A stretch of DNA of 64,000 nt from Archegozetes longisetosus (lineage: Eukaryota; Arthropoda; Arachnida; Sarcoptiformes; Trhypochthoniidae): positions 4,946,001 through 5,010,000 of the forward strand of contig JAEMBT020000005.1 in NCBI GenBank assembly GCA_018873245.2, read 5' to 3'. A program made the position numbers and the translations under genes. Within the stretch, counting starts at the first letter, position 1. Every line of letters begins with the position of its first letter. Of this stretch, positions 8,518 through 27,902 are shown one piece after another. The notes beneath the pieces are model-generated. The model was not told where the DNA came from. It was given only the letters and a program-made list of their open reading frames with translations, and ran no database searches.

Positions 8518-10071
8518 ATGTCTGACAATCAAACAGATACAAATTGTGAAGACAAAGACAATAAACAAGATGACAAACAAGGTAATGCATCCATCGATCT
8601 TTCGCCTTCATTCAGTTGTTCACTTGTCATAATTGAGCTCTATTTAAATTTTGTTTTTTCAGTTCAGTCCAAAGAGCCGACTGTGAGTTCACGCGAGAGC
8701 GGATCAAGTTCTCAGTCAAGTACTGAACAAGAGGAAGACAAAAAGCCCCCTCAGGATAATAAAGCTTTGTCAATGAGTACTGTTTTCAATATTAATTATA
8801 ATGATTAATTCGATTGTTGAGTAATTTCAATTTAATTTCTAATTTTTCAGTGGAAAAGTTGACTCAAATCTTTGCGAAAAATTTTAGATTAGATGCAAAC
8901 AAAAGAGAAGATGAGGAAGAAATCGAGAAAATACTGGGAAAGCCAACTGTTGAAGAAATTGTCAAATATATAAATAGTGGTAAATGTAAGAACATTATAG
9001 CAATGGTTGGCGCAGGAATCTCCACATGTATGTCATCAATAATTGTGAATGCAATCAATGCCATTATTGCGGTTGATTTTATTGAATTATTAATTATGAT
9101 TGTCTCCATAACTATGAAAAGCTGCAGGAATTCCAGATTTTCGAAGTCCTCAAAGTGGACTCTACAGTCGACTCGGGAAATACAATTTGCCGACTCCTGA
9201 GTGCATGTTTGATATCAGCTTTTTTAGAGTAACTTTTTTGAAATTAAGTCTTGGTTCAAAGATCTTGCATTTTATTGATAACTGACATATACTAACATAT
9301 AGGAAAACCCGTCTCCATTCTTCGATCTGGCCAAAGAGTTGTTCCCGGGAAAGTTCGATCCGACTCCATGTCATTATTTCCTTAAATTACTTGATGAGAA
9401 AAATTTGCTTTTGCGTCTATACACACAAAATATTGATACTCTCGAAAGAGTTGCTGGAATTCCAGGTGAAAAGTTGGTCGAAGCTCATGGAAGCTTTCAT
9501 ACGTCTCATTGTATTAATCAGCAATGCAGAAAAGAATATACTCTCCAATGGGTTAAAGGCACGAAATTGTTTAATTTGTTTTATCATTCAAAATGTCTTT
9601 CAACCTAACACAAAGTAATTATCTTATTCAGACAAAATATTCAGTGATGAAGTTGTTCCCAAATGCTTGAAATGTAAGTCAACCGTTAAACCAGATGTTG
9701 TTTTCTTTGGTGAACGTTTACCCGAAAGATTTTTTCGGTTGGCTAATCAGGATTTCAAGAATTGTGATCTTTTAATAATTATCGGAACTTCACTAACAGT
9801 ACAGCCATTCGCTGGGCTCATAGACAACGTTTCGCCTGAAACTCCACGACTGCTAATCAATAAAACCAAATCAGGACAACAGAATTCAGAGATCGCTCGA
9901 TTATTAGGAATCAGTGGAGGTCTCGATTTTGATTCGGAAGATAATTATCGCGATGTTTTGATGTTAGGAGATTGTGATGAAGGTTGTCAAAAACTCGCAG
10001 AAGATCTCGGTTGGGGCCAAGAATTAAAGGATTTGATTGAAAATAAGAAGCTTAATAATCTTGTGCAATAA
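8518..10071 (+). CDS. SIRT2: NAD-dependent deacetylase, sirtuin 2
   Basis: Removes acetyl groups from tubulin, histones and other proteins, using NAD. Six exons join in frame to 385 residues: 8518-8581, 8663-8776, 8851-9027, 9122-9228, 9303-9558 and 9632-10071. After a low-complexity acidic N-terminus come the NAD-binding [27 protein letters not shown], the catalytic His in VEAHGSF, and four zinc cysteines (HCINQQC and CLKCK). VVFFGE and [11 protein letters not shown] follow. Spacing and sequence match SIRT2 best among sirtuins. The intron after 9558 appears to start with GC instead of GT; this is needed to keep the frame. The exon 2 donor at 8776 is the least certain boundary. Convergent with ARL2. 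Confidence 0.93.
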
Positions 10072-10493
10072 ACTGAAGGCAAACTATAAAACATCGTTGT
10101 TATAAACTTGTTGTAAACCTAATATACTTTAATTTGAATTTTTATGAATACTGTACCGATTGTAGCTTTGAAATTTAATCAAATTTCAATAAAATTGTCC
10201 TTCTGATCATATAAAAGTGCTAATAATTTATTCATAGAAGTATCTTACAATTAGTTTCAAACTATTAGTACAGTACGAATATTAAAAAAACATTAATCAA
10301 CTGTTAAAAAAAGTTCAATTGTGGAATCATCCTCAAAATGCATACTTCTCTAAAGTGAATACAGAAAGTTTTGATCGCATTTTTAAAATATGGTATCAGA
10401 TATCCTAATGTGATTTTTAGAAAAAAGACCATCCAAATCAATTTTTAGTAGAAATTTGAAAACTATAAATAATTCATTTTTTCATATAAAGTT
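10072..10493. other. Convergent 3' region of SIRT2 and ARL2
   Basis: Short AT-rich spacer between two stop codons. It should contain both 3' UTRs and polyadenylation sites (for example aataaa at about 10189). No other gene seen. Confidence 0.4.
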
Positions 10494-11210
10494 TTAGTCG
10501 TCAGTGAAGATTCGCGAGGCGATATCATCTAAGAGCCAGTCGATTCCAGTTAATAGATTTTGACCGGTATAAGCACTACAACCAACAATTTTCCAGTGAT
10601 GGGTCTTTATTGACTCCAATTCCAGTAAATTCTTAATGTCTTCACATTTAAGCGCTCCGTTCAGATCTTGTTTGTTAGCGAATACAAGAAGTGTTGCGCC
10701 CAATAGCCTCTCCTCAGTTAATAAATTTTTTAACTCAGCTTTACAGTCTTGTAAACGAAGTCTATCCGAACTGTCCACAACAAATATCAGCCCATCAGTG
10801 CTTTCGAAATAGTTCCTCCAATAGGCACGCAATGATTTCTGTCCGCCGACGTCCCATACGTTCAGTTTAAAGCTATCATTGATTTAATTTGGTTTGAATT
10901 AATCTGCTAATCAATTGTTAATTGGGTGTAAAATTCGTACTCTTTATGTTCTAACGCAGAAATACTGAACCCAAGAGTTGGAGATATGGTGTGAACATCT
11001 TCGCCACTTATCTTCTTTAAAATTGTTGTTTTTCCGGCATTGTCCAGACCTCTAGTAATTTATATTTGAATTTAAGTATTAACAGGATTTGAAATATACT
11101 GATCTGAAGTTTTAAATTAAAAACATTCAGATACGAAATACATACAAAACTAAAATTCGTATTTCTTTCTCTTTTTGCTTTATTTTTCTAATTATTTTCA
11201 ATAAACCCAT
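10494..11210 (-). CDS. ARL2: ADP-ribosylation factor-like GTPase 2
   Basis: A small GTPase acting with tubulin cofactors in tubulin folding and as a release factor for prenylated cargo. Three exons (11210-11146, 11051-10941, 10872-10494) give exactly 184 residues, the usual ARL2 length. The start [16 protein letters not shown] matches the ARL2 N-terminus, including the Gly at position 2. The P-loop GLDNAGKTT is split by the first intron. [10 protein letters not shown] (switch II), [25 protein letters not shown] and [11 protein letters not shown] are all present. No missing residue seen. It diverges from KAT5 across about 450 bp. Confidence 0.96.
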
Positions 11211-11657
11211 TGCTCTAGTGAAAGAACTTAAATAAAAACCAGCTGCAAACAATGACAGAATGACTCAATTGTCACATTTGTGTCAACTTTAGATATGTTA
11301 AAAAGTTTATAGTTATGTTGATTTTGGTTTTGAGTAATGCCTTTAAAAGTGAGGGCAATTCATATATAAAGTTCTGATTTATTCGAGTGATTGATACCTA
11401 AAGAGCAATAGTCAGTTATTTAACTCTATTATAAAAAGTCCTACAATAGGGGTCAGGTCTGGGTATCGTCGAAGCCTTTTTATGGTATAAAAATAGAGGC
11501 GAGATAACAGATTACTGTCCCATAAACATGAGTCCATAAACCTCTGAAATGCTACAATAATAGTAATAGCAATAGTGTTATTCGATTGGATTTCATTGCG
11601 AGCTGAAGGTCACAAACATGTGTCCCATTATAGTGATCCGCCATTTGTTCGATAAGA
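11211..11657. other. Divergent promoter region of ARL2 and KAT5
   Basis: A 447-bp spacer between the two start codons. It is AT-rich with no long ORF. Likely holds both promoters and 5' UTRs. Confidence 0.4.
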
Positions 11658-13650
<1,993 letters not shown>

Positions 13651-14577
13651 TCGATTTCGTTCGTTTTATAGATTAATTGTAATTTATTCTCATTTATGTT
13701 CATTTGTATTCATACTTACATTCATTAAACTTTAGATTCACAATAAATTGCATGATTTTGAATAATAAATTCAATTTCAACTACTTGCTTTGTGGCCCTT
13801 TACTGTTCAGTGAGTTCAATAACGACTTCATAATAAATCAAAACATATTAATAGTATGGTCTGCACTTCAAGTCGTAAATCGCATTATCAATCAGTCAAG
13901 TGAAGCTATCATTCAAATTACTCTTTCAGATTACTGCTACTAATCGAAATATTAGCTCAAACAAAAGCTGAACAAAATATTCGAATATTATTTCTCATCT
14001 GAAAAAGTGGTCATCCTCAGAATTATGATCTCTCGTGCTATTTTCAACTAATTCTAGACCAATAATAGATATTCAATCCGAAGGAAATCATGAGATTGAG
14101 TCTAGAATTGTCTTTCAGGAAAATTTTGACAAACTAGCGATCTTTGGTACGACGTGAATAATAAATGTAAAAATAAATGCGGTAAAACTCAACCCTAAAA
14201 GTTGTATATATTTTGTAAAACATATTTCAGATCAACTTTTATCTATATCGCTTATAAACTCGTCGATCTTAACTTTTGTAAAAGTACGTTTTCTCATCAA
14301 TATTTTTAAAAGTTTTAAATATTTGTTCAAAAATTGGTCATATTCTAGTCATAAGAGGTCCTACAATTGACTAGAATTACGTCTAATGTTAATACAATAT
14401 GGATTTTAAGACATTTTAAATGATTGAAATAACAGTGAAATAAAATTTAAAGTAACACTTTACTAAGATTGCAATTTTTAAAAATAAATAATTTAATGAT
14501 TATTAAAGTCTAATTTAGTAATGGTGTAAATAGAATTAATAGTAATAAACATATAATAATAATAAAATGCTAAACAA
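13651..14577. other. 3' region between KAT5 and DPH3
   Basis: Convergent 3' flanks, AT-rich, with no supportable exon. Small ORFs at 13544-13943 overlap the KAT5 tail or are chance. Confidence 0.4.
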
Positions 14578-14944
14578 TTAATTAGTGACGAGTAGATTCG
14601 ATGAATTGGTTTGTTTTTGTTTATCTAAACAAATGGATTCAATGTCTTCTATATTATAAATAACTTTAACGATTAATGAACAACTAGGACAACGCGCCAC
14701 ATCTTCGCCATTGAGCAGGTCTTCCTGTCATTAGAACAGATGATAGTAAAATGATATTCAACAAAATATATAATAAATGAATTGTTTACTGAAAACGAAA
14801 CAATAAATAAATCAATACTTTAGTGATAGTGAAGAGATCACCGCACGGACACGGATAACTGAATGTTTCATTGTCTGAGTCATACTCAAAGTCTTCAATC
14901 TCAACCTCGTCGTGATATACACCATTATCTTCTGAATTAGTCAT
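14578..14944 (-). CDS. DPH3: Diphthamide biosynthesis protein 3 (CSL zinc finger)
   Basis: A small metal-binding protein that donates electrons to the DPH1-DPH2 enzyme in the first step of diphthamide formation on elongation factor 2; it also works with Elongator. Two exons, 14944-14819 and 14724-14578, make 90 residues. The start reads [32 protein letters not shown], described here by its key parts: the HDEVEIEDF block, then the first zinc pair C-P-C-G. The second exon gives [14 protein letters not shown] with the second cysteine pair. All four zinc cysteines are present. The tail is slightly longer and more polar than in vertebrates. Both exons are too short for ordinary ORF scans. Confidence 0.95.
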
Positions 14945-16635
14945 TGTTTCAAATTTATGATTCAAATTGTTTTCAGTTTTGATTAGACAAAAAGTGTTTC
15001 ACAACTATTTAGTTCAACTGAATATGAGTGACGCAAAAGGCATGCTTTGATCAAATGTGCTGTACACAAATACAGAGACATGTTATCGCTATATTTCGAT
15101 AACAGTTTTAAAAAGTTGAGTCTCTTTCTGAAACTTTAAGTGATTTTTTATGGCCGAATTAAAGCTTATTATTCTAACTGACTCATGTATTTTGTCCTGA
15201 AAACTAATTTTTCATTATTTATGCAATATTTATGCATTATTTAAGCTAATTTTTATTGAGGAAAATCAGAAAACCAAGTATAAATGGAAAAGTTTGTCGA
15301 ATTGTTCGAAAAGATTAACTAAAGTTATTTACAAGTCATAGGGATAATAGAATATTCTCGTCTAACAGTTATGGAAAACTTTGTGGAATCCTCACGCCTT
15401 AGCTTTAATTTTAATCTTTAGACAATGTTTCTATAAATAAATAGCCTAAAATAATAGAGGCTTTCCTTTTCAGAAACTTTAGTTCAATAAACAATCACTC
15501 AATAATGCTTTCCATAAAGTTCGCGTGAGTTTGAGTGGGCTTACAATACCAGATTATTTGAGATCTACTAACACAACCGTTTAATACTTATTTATTTTAA
15601 TGAAAGCTTCTCTAAATACTTAATAGCTTTTAAAGCTTTCTCTTTATAATCCTATTCTTACAGTAGCTATTGCATGCAAAGTTATTTGTCTTCTAACAAT
15701 TGTGAACAAATCAAATGTGAAAACAGTTCCACTTTTTGTTTGTTAAGAAATATTTTGAAAACTTTTAATATGCTGTCGAAAAATTGTTGAACTGTTGAAA
15801 ACAATGATTAAATATGTTTGATCCTACTGTAACTGTTTAATGAAGTTTTCAATGCTTAATAAAACTCGTTTGACCAATAAGGAATATTTGGTTTTTAGTA
15901 TAAAACTTAAAAACTGAAGGTTCACATTAAAAAACTTTTAAATACAACTATCGTAGGCGTTCAACTCTAACGACTAAGTTTAATATCAACAGATATTTTA
16001 GATACTTGCTGAAAAATTTTTCAATTTTGCGTCATTTTCTTCGAATTAGCGTTATTTGTTTGATTGCTAATTTGTTTTTATATGAAAATAAAAACTGTTT
16101 TTCATAGCATTCTCATACTTTGATCAAAATTTATTCAGTAACGAAGAATTTTACAGTTGTATAAGAACACTATTTAAAGTTTGACAAATCCAAGAATGGT
16201 AAGTATCAATACAAAATTTTAAATTAGAAAATATGTAAATTGCAATAATTGGTAAATCGATAGTTAGAATAATGAAAAAACGTTTTCAAGTGATATAAAT
16301 ATATTAAAGATCTATCTATAGAAAAATTTACAAATAAGCTGCAACAATAGCTGCTAAAGAAATGGTTTGTTGACTTATAAAAATTCAAACAAATGCACTT
16401 TTATGTAGACGTGAGCAAATATAAGGGACGGAACAATACTTTGTTATATATCTGATAGTTAACACATTAATATAACATAACTTATAATTAACCAACACTA
16501 GGGTAGGTTTCGTTGCTATCATGAAAACTTGTGACTTTAATAAATCAATTAAAACTTAATCAAAAAGTTTTAAATCGATTATTGCCCCTTTAAGTGAAAA
16601 CAATAAAGTTCTGTCAACTGAATGATTGGAGTTAA
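14945..16635. other. Intergenic, no gene seen
   Basis: 1.7 kb of AT-rich sequence between DPH3 and M6, probably the DPH3 promoter plus the long M6 3' UTR. No supportable ORF or RNA gene. Confidence 0.4.
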
Positions 16636-17905
16636 TTAATATCTACTGGTATGATCCCCGGTGCCTTCATTGAAAGCAGTCATCTCTGCGCCATTCAAAT
16701 ACATAATCTCTGCGTATTTCTGTTTTGTGCTTAATCTGACCCAATTAACACTTAAGTTGATCAAAAAGTTAACAAAACCAGAACATAACAAAATCATGCC
16801 AACTGAACATAAAATCATATAAAACATAAGCGCTGACACATAGTCCCCGCAAAGCTTTTTCAGGCGATCATCTTTGAAATACAAGAACTCAGTTTCGTTA
16901 GATCTCAAAGCGAGTGTAGGAGAAAACTGTCTGAGATCTATGTATTGGCCGTAATGTCCGGGACGGGTGTCACTCGGGTAGGGCCGCTCGGCGTTTTGGT
17001 TGAGAATAACTCGCGTGCCGTCATTGCATAGATCGGTCAGTATATAACATATGAATAGTGTTATGAATACGATAACAGCCAGCAATAGAAGAAAGTAGAA
17101 TAATATATAATTGATGACAAATATGCACTTAATAAGGAATGTTGTGGTTGAAGCTGTGGTACAGCCACACGTTCGACATGGTTTGCCTTTCTTGCCAGCA
17201 CTTCCAGTAGTGGCGAATCCAATAAGTATATTGATAACAATTATAACGGAAACAAATATAGTCAGAACTATATACCAAACTTTGAGATCACTTAACCTAA
17301 AACAAATCATATTATGAAACAGTTTTTTGACAAGTAATAGATAAATACCAGTAATATTTTCGTCGTATTAAGTCGTGCGTAAGCCTGTCAACAATGTTGG
17401 TTGAGTGGAGTATCGATACAATACTGATTATGAGACCACAAGCGGCCAAAAGGGTGGACGTGATTGTGCCATAAGGTAAACGCAAAAAACAACTTCTACA
17501 ACAGGCTATAATAGATCGGAAGTAAAAAATTAAACTCCTATAAATGTGAAGATAAGCAATTTTTAAGCGTAACTGCAAGTATGGGAATATTGCACGGCAA
17601 GGGTATCAACCCATGATGTCTATACAGATAATTGCAAACTATGGGAAAGGCATGAAACTATCAAAACCCACTAACGCGTGAACAGTCAGTTTGAAACACT
17701 GATTTTTGAACAAAAGCTCACGTGAAAGACTAGAAAAATGGGTGAATTGACAGCATATGACCGTTTGATTGAATGGACAATAAGCGGGATGACAAGACTT
17801 ACACTTGCAGTGAGAACAATCAAATGTGCAAAAGCAACACAAACAGCTATTAGTACGTTGGTTAGGTGTTATACTTGAATACGATATGTCTGCATTTCGC
17901 AACAT
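16636..17905 (-). CDS. M6: Neuronal membrane glycoprotein M6 / proteolipid (PLP-DM20) family
   Basis: A four-pass membrane protein of the myelin proteolipid family; in animals it shapes neuronal and epithelial membranes. Proposed exons are 17905-17875, 17505-17349 and 17296-16636, giving 282 residues in frame. The family start CCRSCFLRLPYGT leads into TM1 (about LLAACGLIISIVSIL). TM2 is VWYIVLTIFVSVIIVINIL, TM3 is FLIKCIFVINYILFYFLLL, and TM4 is ALMFYMILCSVGMILL. The large extracellular loop has the family YIDLRQF motif and a glycosylation site (NET). NWVRL follows TM4, as in other M6 proteins. The first exon (11 residues) rests only on matching phase and a weak donor, so the true start could differ. 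Exons 2-3 are secure. Confidence 0.85.
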
Positions 17906-18811
17906 ATTTCAAAAAATCACCATCAACTTCTCAATTGAAACTCTCACTATTTTTTTCTATACCAATATTACTCTATTGTAGTTATACTTCATATAACTTA
18001 TCTAATCTATGGCCAAAAGTTTGGTCAAAAGCTTAATCAAACTGTAACTATATTTGAAATTGTGACCAACGAGGAAAGTTGTTAACTATAATTGAAGAGT
18101 TGTGGATTAGAAGAGGACAACATATATGAGTTAAACAAGTATGAAGTATTTGACTACGCCCAACAGCTGCAAGTATGAAACAGTTGTTACCTGTGAAGGT
18201 AGAAAAACTATGCTACACCTACTGTTGCACTCATTTCAAAGCTATCATTGGCTGTAAGTTGAATGCATTTGCCATACACTTTGTGGTACATACTATGTGT
18301 TCTACTATATAATCTATGGTACTTACTATGCGGTAGTTGAGATAGTGTTTCCTTAGGGACAGTCTTCTCGCATCGGTGCTCTAATAATTTGTTAGAATAA
18401 AACTTTGCGATCTATTCATTCATAGTATTTTCCCCTCCGACACGCATCTATTGTGCCACTATTTCGTACACGTTTGGCATCAAGTTTTGTCAATTATAGT
18501 GAAGAGAGTTTGATAGCTTTTTGTATAGCTTGCCAACTTTCTCACTGACTTATGAGACTAAACATAAGTGTCACAACCGAGTAATTCGCGACGACTAATG
18601 AATGGGTTGTACCACAAAATAAAAACTCATTGAATTACATGACGAATCTTAAAATTTTATTTATAAGAAATTGTAGATAAAATAATGAACACATTTTAAA
18701 ATTGCAAAAACTCAAAGTCACGAGAATTTATATGTAGTGAAGGAAATAGAAAATATTTAAATGCATAACTAGATATTTATATATAAAATATTTTTCTGTG
18801 AATCTGTATAA
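17906..18811. other. Intergenic between M6 and ABC transporter
   Basis: Upstream of M6 and downstream of the ABC gene. It has no supportable exon and is AT-rich. Confidence 0.4.
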
Positions 18812-21800
18812 TCATTTTTTTATTTTGAATATAATCACTGCTGCTGTCAAGAAAAATATTATCCAAATCAAAGTTACTCCGAAACCCAGAGCAACGATTC
18901 CATAGGACGGATCCCAACCTCTTGAAAGTATATAACGCATTGCCTCTGTTGCAAAAGTTATGAAAACAATCATTAAGATAGTTATGAAAAGTTAGAGTAA
19001 TTATGAAAGTTAATGGTTCGAGAGTTCTCACCAATAGGTATAGTTTGTGGTAATAAATAACTGAAGTATCTGATAAATAAAGGCATAGCTTCTGTCGGCC
19101 AAACTGTTCCACTCTATGAAAAGAAAAAAGTTTTACTTGTTTGCATTCATTTTCGAGTTCAATCGATTACCAAAAGTAAATTAGGGTAGAAGCTGCCCAA
19201 AGCTAACATAGTGGCAGAATTTTCTTCTTCGCATATGGCTGAAATCATTAAACCAAATGCCATTCCACAGGAGCCTTGAAGAAGAGTTAGGATAACAACC
19301 CATACGAATGGTCCACGAAATGGGATCTCAAAGACCAAAAATGTAAAAATAAGCAGTAAAGCGACCTGTACTGACAACACCAGAAGTTGAGTCAAGACAT
19401 GCGAAAGCATGAATTCACTAGAGCTAACACCTATTCAGTATTTAATTTATATTAAAATGGGCTCTTGATAGCAATCAATTTTCACAATTATACCTGCCAC
19501 TAAACTTCTTTCTAAAAGCCCTTCTTTGCGTTCCATAACGAATGCGAGTGCAGTCAATGCCACTGCAGCTAAAAATGCTATGCTTAAGACCACTCCCGGA
19601 GCCATAAATTCAGTAAAAGTTGGAGCTTTTTCGCCATATATCGGTTTTTCAAGCTTGAACAAATCAATTCTTAAATAATCGAGCTACAAATCAAATTCAT
19701 ATTACTTACCACTACAGGTAGTTCGACAATTGATGTACTCTGTCCTAACATTGATAAAACTTCTTTACCAAATGAAATAAATGAAAAAGTGATCGATTCG
19801 TAGAGCTTAAGACTAATCATTTGGTCTGAAAGAAGAGTTAAGTTGTAAAAAATCATCAATTGATTTGGGATGTACTTACTTGTCATGTCTGGATATATAT
19901 AAATACTACTAGCTTCGATGGTTTTATTGTCGACATCTCCGGCCATTAAAACACTAAATTAAAGAAATGGTTGATAAACAGCTGAGCTAACCTAAAATCT
20001 AGTGTCTTATTACCGCATTTGCATAGCACTGGTGAAATTCTCGCCGATAACCATAGCAGCCCAGGCCTCACCGTTCTTCACTGCTTCTATGGCAGAATCA
20101 AAAGAATGGTAGGGCCGTTGAATAATCGTCTTATTATCGATATGACTGAGAAACTTGTGGCTCAAATAACCGGAACTTTCTTGATTATAGACGGCAACGG
20201 TTATGTCAAATGGATGTTGACCTATGCAGGTGCAAAATAATATCACTTCTATAGATGGTAACAAGAATTGGAACAACAAGACTGCCAGATTTCTTCGAAG
20301 TCGGGTGATGTTCTTCCAGAACAGAGCTGAAGTTCTAGCAGCACTATCGAAGTAAGAGTTTCTGTGATGCTGAAACTTTTTGGGTGAGCTTATGTTAGTA
20401 TTATATGATTCAAGAGGAATGTCGTATAGGGTAGTCGTCACTTTGTTTAGCGACAAATCAGGAGATTCTGCATGAATTTTAATGTTATCGTCTGAATCTC
20501 CAACACCGCTACTACTGCTAGTATCAGCATTCGAAGCTATGTCTGACTCGACAGACTCGACTTTATTTACGTCGTAACAGATGTCCGGCTTATTGCTTGT
20601 TATCGCTTTGGTGTCTTGTAATTTGTGCTCTCTATGATAATCACTCACTATTATTCCATTAGAGTCTAGTTCACATAGTTTTAGGAAAACTTCTTCCAGA
20701 GTTGGGTAATTATAGCGTTTTAGTAAATAATCCGGGCTTTCTTCGATCAGAATTCGACCGAATCTCATCAGGCCCACGATGTTCGCAGCTCTAGCTTCTT
20801 CGATGTAATGAGTGGTGATGATGACCGTCAGTCTTTCGGTTTTGCTCAGCGTTACCAAATAATCCCAAATGCATTGTCTCAAGAGTGGATCCACACCTAC
20901 AGTTGGCTCTAATAGAGAGAGTAGAGAGATTAAGATGGACTTGAAATGAGAATGTGTGAGCGGAAGTGGTACCTACCGTCTAAAATAAGAAGTGGTGGAT
21001 TGTGTACTAATGCTGCTGCGAGCGAAACACGTCGCTTCTGTCCTCCACTAAGATTGCCCACAAGACGTTTCTTATCAGGAAGATCTAGAAATTTCAACAG
21101 GAATTCAGTGCGTTCACCAATCACTTTATCCCTGAGATGATAAAGACGACCAAAATAATTGAGAGTTTCTTCGATAGTGAAGTCAGGGAAAAGAGCCAAT
21201 TCTTGAGGCATATAACCAATGGAAGAACCGGGAACTTTACTGCCGGGTTCTCCTGGGGTTTTCCCAAATACTTTTACTGTCCCTTCTTTTGGACAAAGTC
21301 TTCCAACAATACATCTCAATAACGAAGTTTTACCACAACCACTCGGTCCAAGAAGACCATATCTATTAGCGAATATTTATTAACTAAAAGTTAAATAGAA
21401 CATGTTCACTTACATCGCGCCTTCAGGTACTGTTAAGTTGATGCCTCTCAAGGCGTTGACCACTTTCTTCTTTTTGCCATAAGAGTAATACGCATTATTA
21501 ATCTGAACAGCAGGTGTTGGTTCGTCTTGTTGCGCGCTAACTGTTTCGATCAAATTAGGCTCTTCTATGACTTGCAAGTTTGAACCGTTAGTTTGGTTGA
21601 CTTGAACAAACGAATTAGTGCAGAGAGCGTTTCTGCGACGCAATATTGGGTGAGAACTCGTTGTCGTTACTTCCAACTGACGAAACGAAGCTAGAGATAC
21701 CTTTTTGGCAATTTCAGATGATTATCAATGTGATAATAAATTTGGTTTGAAAAGAGCTTACAGATCGATCATCATTGAAAGCAACATCAGCATCGGCTTC

Positions 21801-21833
21801 ATAACTATCCCAAGTCGAGTACAAATTGAACAT
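18812..21833 (-). CDS. ABC half transporter, ABCH/ABCG-like
   Basis: An ATP-driven membrane exporter with one nucleotide-binding domain followed by one membrane domain. Ten exons join in frame to 831 residues: 21833-21762, 21700-21414, 21362-20977, 20908-20014, 19953-19880, 19825-19710, 19683-19494, 19430-19171, 19113-19032 and 18945-18812. The ATPase part has Walker A (GPSGCGKTS), a Q-loop (YMPQELALFPDF), the signature NLSGGQKRRVSLA, Walker B LLILDEPTVGVD, and the switch His in ITTHYIEE. A Ser/Asp-rich linker leads to the ABC2-type membrane domain, including FYPNLLLSGTVWPTEAMP and a last helix before the short basic tail. It resembles insect Snustorr (ABCH), needed for the lipid barrier of the cuticle. 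ABCH versus ABCG assignment needs a tree. All catalytic motifs intact. Confidence 0.93.
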
Positions 21834-24008
21834 CTTTCAAAAATTTTCAATAATTTTTCACAACTTTCCTATAGAACACTTATTAGGTTTTTCAGATAAA
21901 AAATAAATTAAATATAATCAATAAAAACTCATCTAAAATGATAACTATTTATATAGTGAACTGAATCATGAAGTTTGATGTACGTAAAACTTGGAATACA
22001 AAGTGAGGCTAACTTTTAAATGAAACTCACAGCGACTGAAACGATTCTAGTTTAAGATTTTGGTGCTTACAAGCTTAAAAGAGCACCTGAACCCCTGCCA
22101 AGCAATGACCACCATAGGATTGACCAATGGTGTGTTCTTTCAGGTCCAAACTGCCTCTCACTGACCAAATGCACAGAACTTTGCCTTTTCAACTTGTGTA
22201 CTCCAGTCAATTTTTGCCCTAAAGCTACGAATTTCCCAATAGATATATACATATATTGAATGGCTTTGTGTGCCTTTAGTGAAATAAGAACTATTACTTA
22301 GGATTTTATATTTTGTAAATTCAAGTTGAAAGCATTGAAAACATTACTAAAACTACTTTCTAATATTTATCTACTTACCGTACAATAAAAGTTTAAAGCC
22401 TATCTCAAAATGTTTACTTTTAACTTATGAATGATTCATAGTTACAAAATGTCCTATTGCTTAGCTTTTAGAAATCCTTTTGCGCGTTTACTGCACTTAG
22501 TAGCAGATCAAAATTTGACTCTTCTGTGCTTCTATTCAAATATCTACAGTATTAAAGAAAGGCTAATACTCATAAGGATGCCCTATTTCTAAGCATTTGT
22601 TAAATTGTGTGTAAATTAAACTTTAATGAAAAGTTTATATAATGGCAAGCATAATTATAATATGGCAACATTGACTGACTTTTCCAACGTGTGCATTACT
22701 ATTCGCAATTCATGTAAATTCAACTAGAAAATACATGTGAAAGCAACAAATCAAAGTAGACTTGAAAGTTAAAATAGTAATACAATACTTGGAGATAAGT
22801 TTGACACTAACTCTTTGTCAGGATCATCACTGTAAATAACAACGCATACACTGCAAAAGTCAATCAGTTTGGCTGTAATAAGTTTTCTAATTTAAATTGA
22901 AATTGTTAATTAAAAATACACATTTTCTTGCTCTAGGATAAGATTTTTAAATAGACTATTGATAGACAATTTGAAGTCTTAATTTTTGAAAAATCAATTG
23001 TACGAATGTTGAATTATCAATATTTAAGTTTTATGATAAATAGATTCGAAGTTGAGTGCAGAAATCACAATGCTTGAATTGTGATTCATTCAAAACTTGA
23101 CCAAAATACAACTACAACTCTGGATAACTCCAAAATTTTCAACAGAAGTTCTATTGAGAAAAGTTGAAATTATCTTGTGATTGACTTTTCGGCTAAATTT
23201 AGGCCTTATCTAAAGTAATTAATTGAGATGTTTGTGGTATAGGTCAACGACTTGAAATTGACAGTGAAATTAATAGTGAAATTTAGTTTGATGTTAGCTA
23301 CTATCAGAGAACAGAATTTGATCAGTAGGTCAATAAGAATATGAGGTCATTAGAACAATGATAGATAGTGTGTTGAGAAATAAGATTTACTTGAATTACA
23401 TATATGGGTCATCCAAACGCAATCTTGTCAACAATATTGCTGTCATACCAACTTCACTATCATTTGACCACTTCTTTAGCTTTTAAATCACTCAACTATT
23501 TCTCTATCTTTCAATCTCCCTCTAAATTTGTGTAAATATTTATTTTGATCTTAATTCGATTAATTGAAGTTAAGTAACTTTCCAAAATCTGCTATTTTTA
23601 TTATTGTGGGTCAGTAATGGAACTGAACCAGACGGCACTCGGTACCAGTACTTTCCGGTCTTATAATTAACAGATGTTTACAATCAGTTGATTCAAGCTT
23701 ATAATTAAAGTGAATACTTCAAACATTCAAGAGTTGTTGCATATCTCAAGTTAGTATTACATTTCACTCTTAATTTCTAATTACAATTATTAAGTTTTAA
23801 TCACTGTCAGCGCAACTTTTCGACATCAATTGTTTGAAGCTTTTTGAAAAAAGTTTAATGCATTCGAGCAAACACCGGATCAAAGGATAGGATTAAAACT
23901 TTTAATTCGGTAACATAGATAAAAATATATATATATATATATGTATAGTAAAAACAAATTAATATAAAATGTTAGAATAACTTTGATTAGGGAGTAATCT
24001 GCGAGCAA
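21834..24008. other. Intergenic between ABC transporter and TDH
   Basis: 2.2 kb of AT-rich sequence with an (AT)n run at about 23925-23942. A 61-codon ORF at 22067-22252 has no coding support. Probably ABC promoter plus TDH 3' UTR. Confidence 0.4.
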
Positions 24009-27902
<3,894 letters not shown>

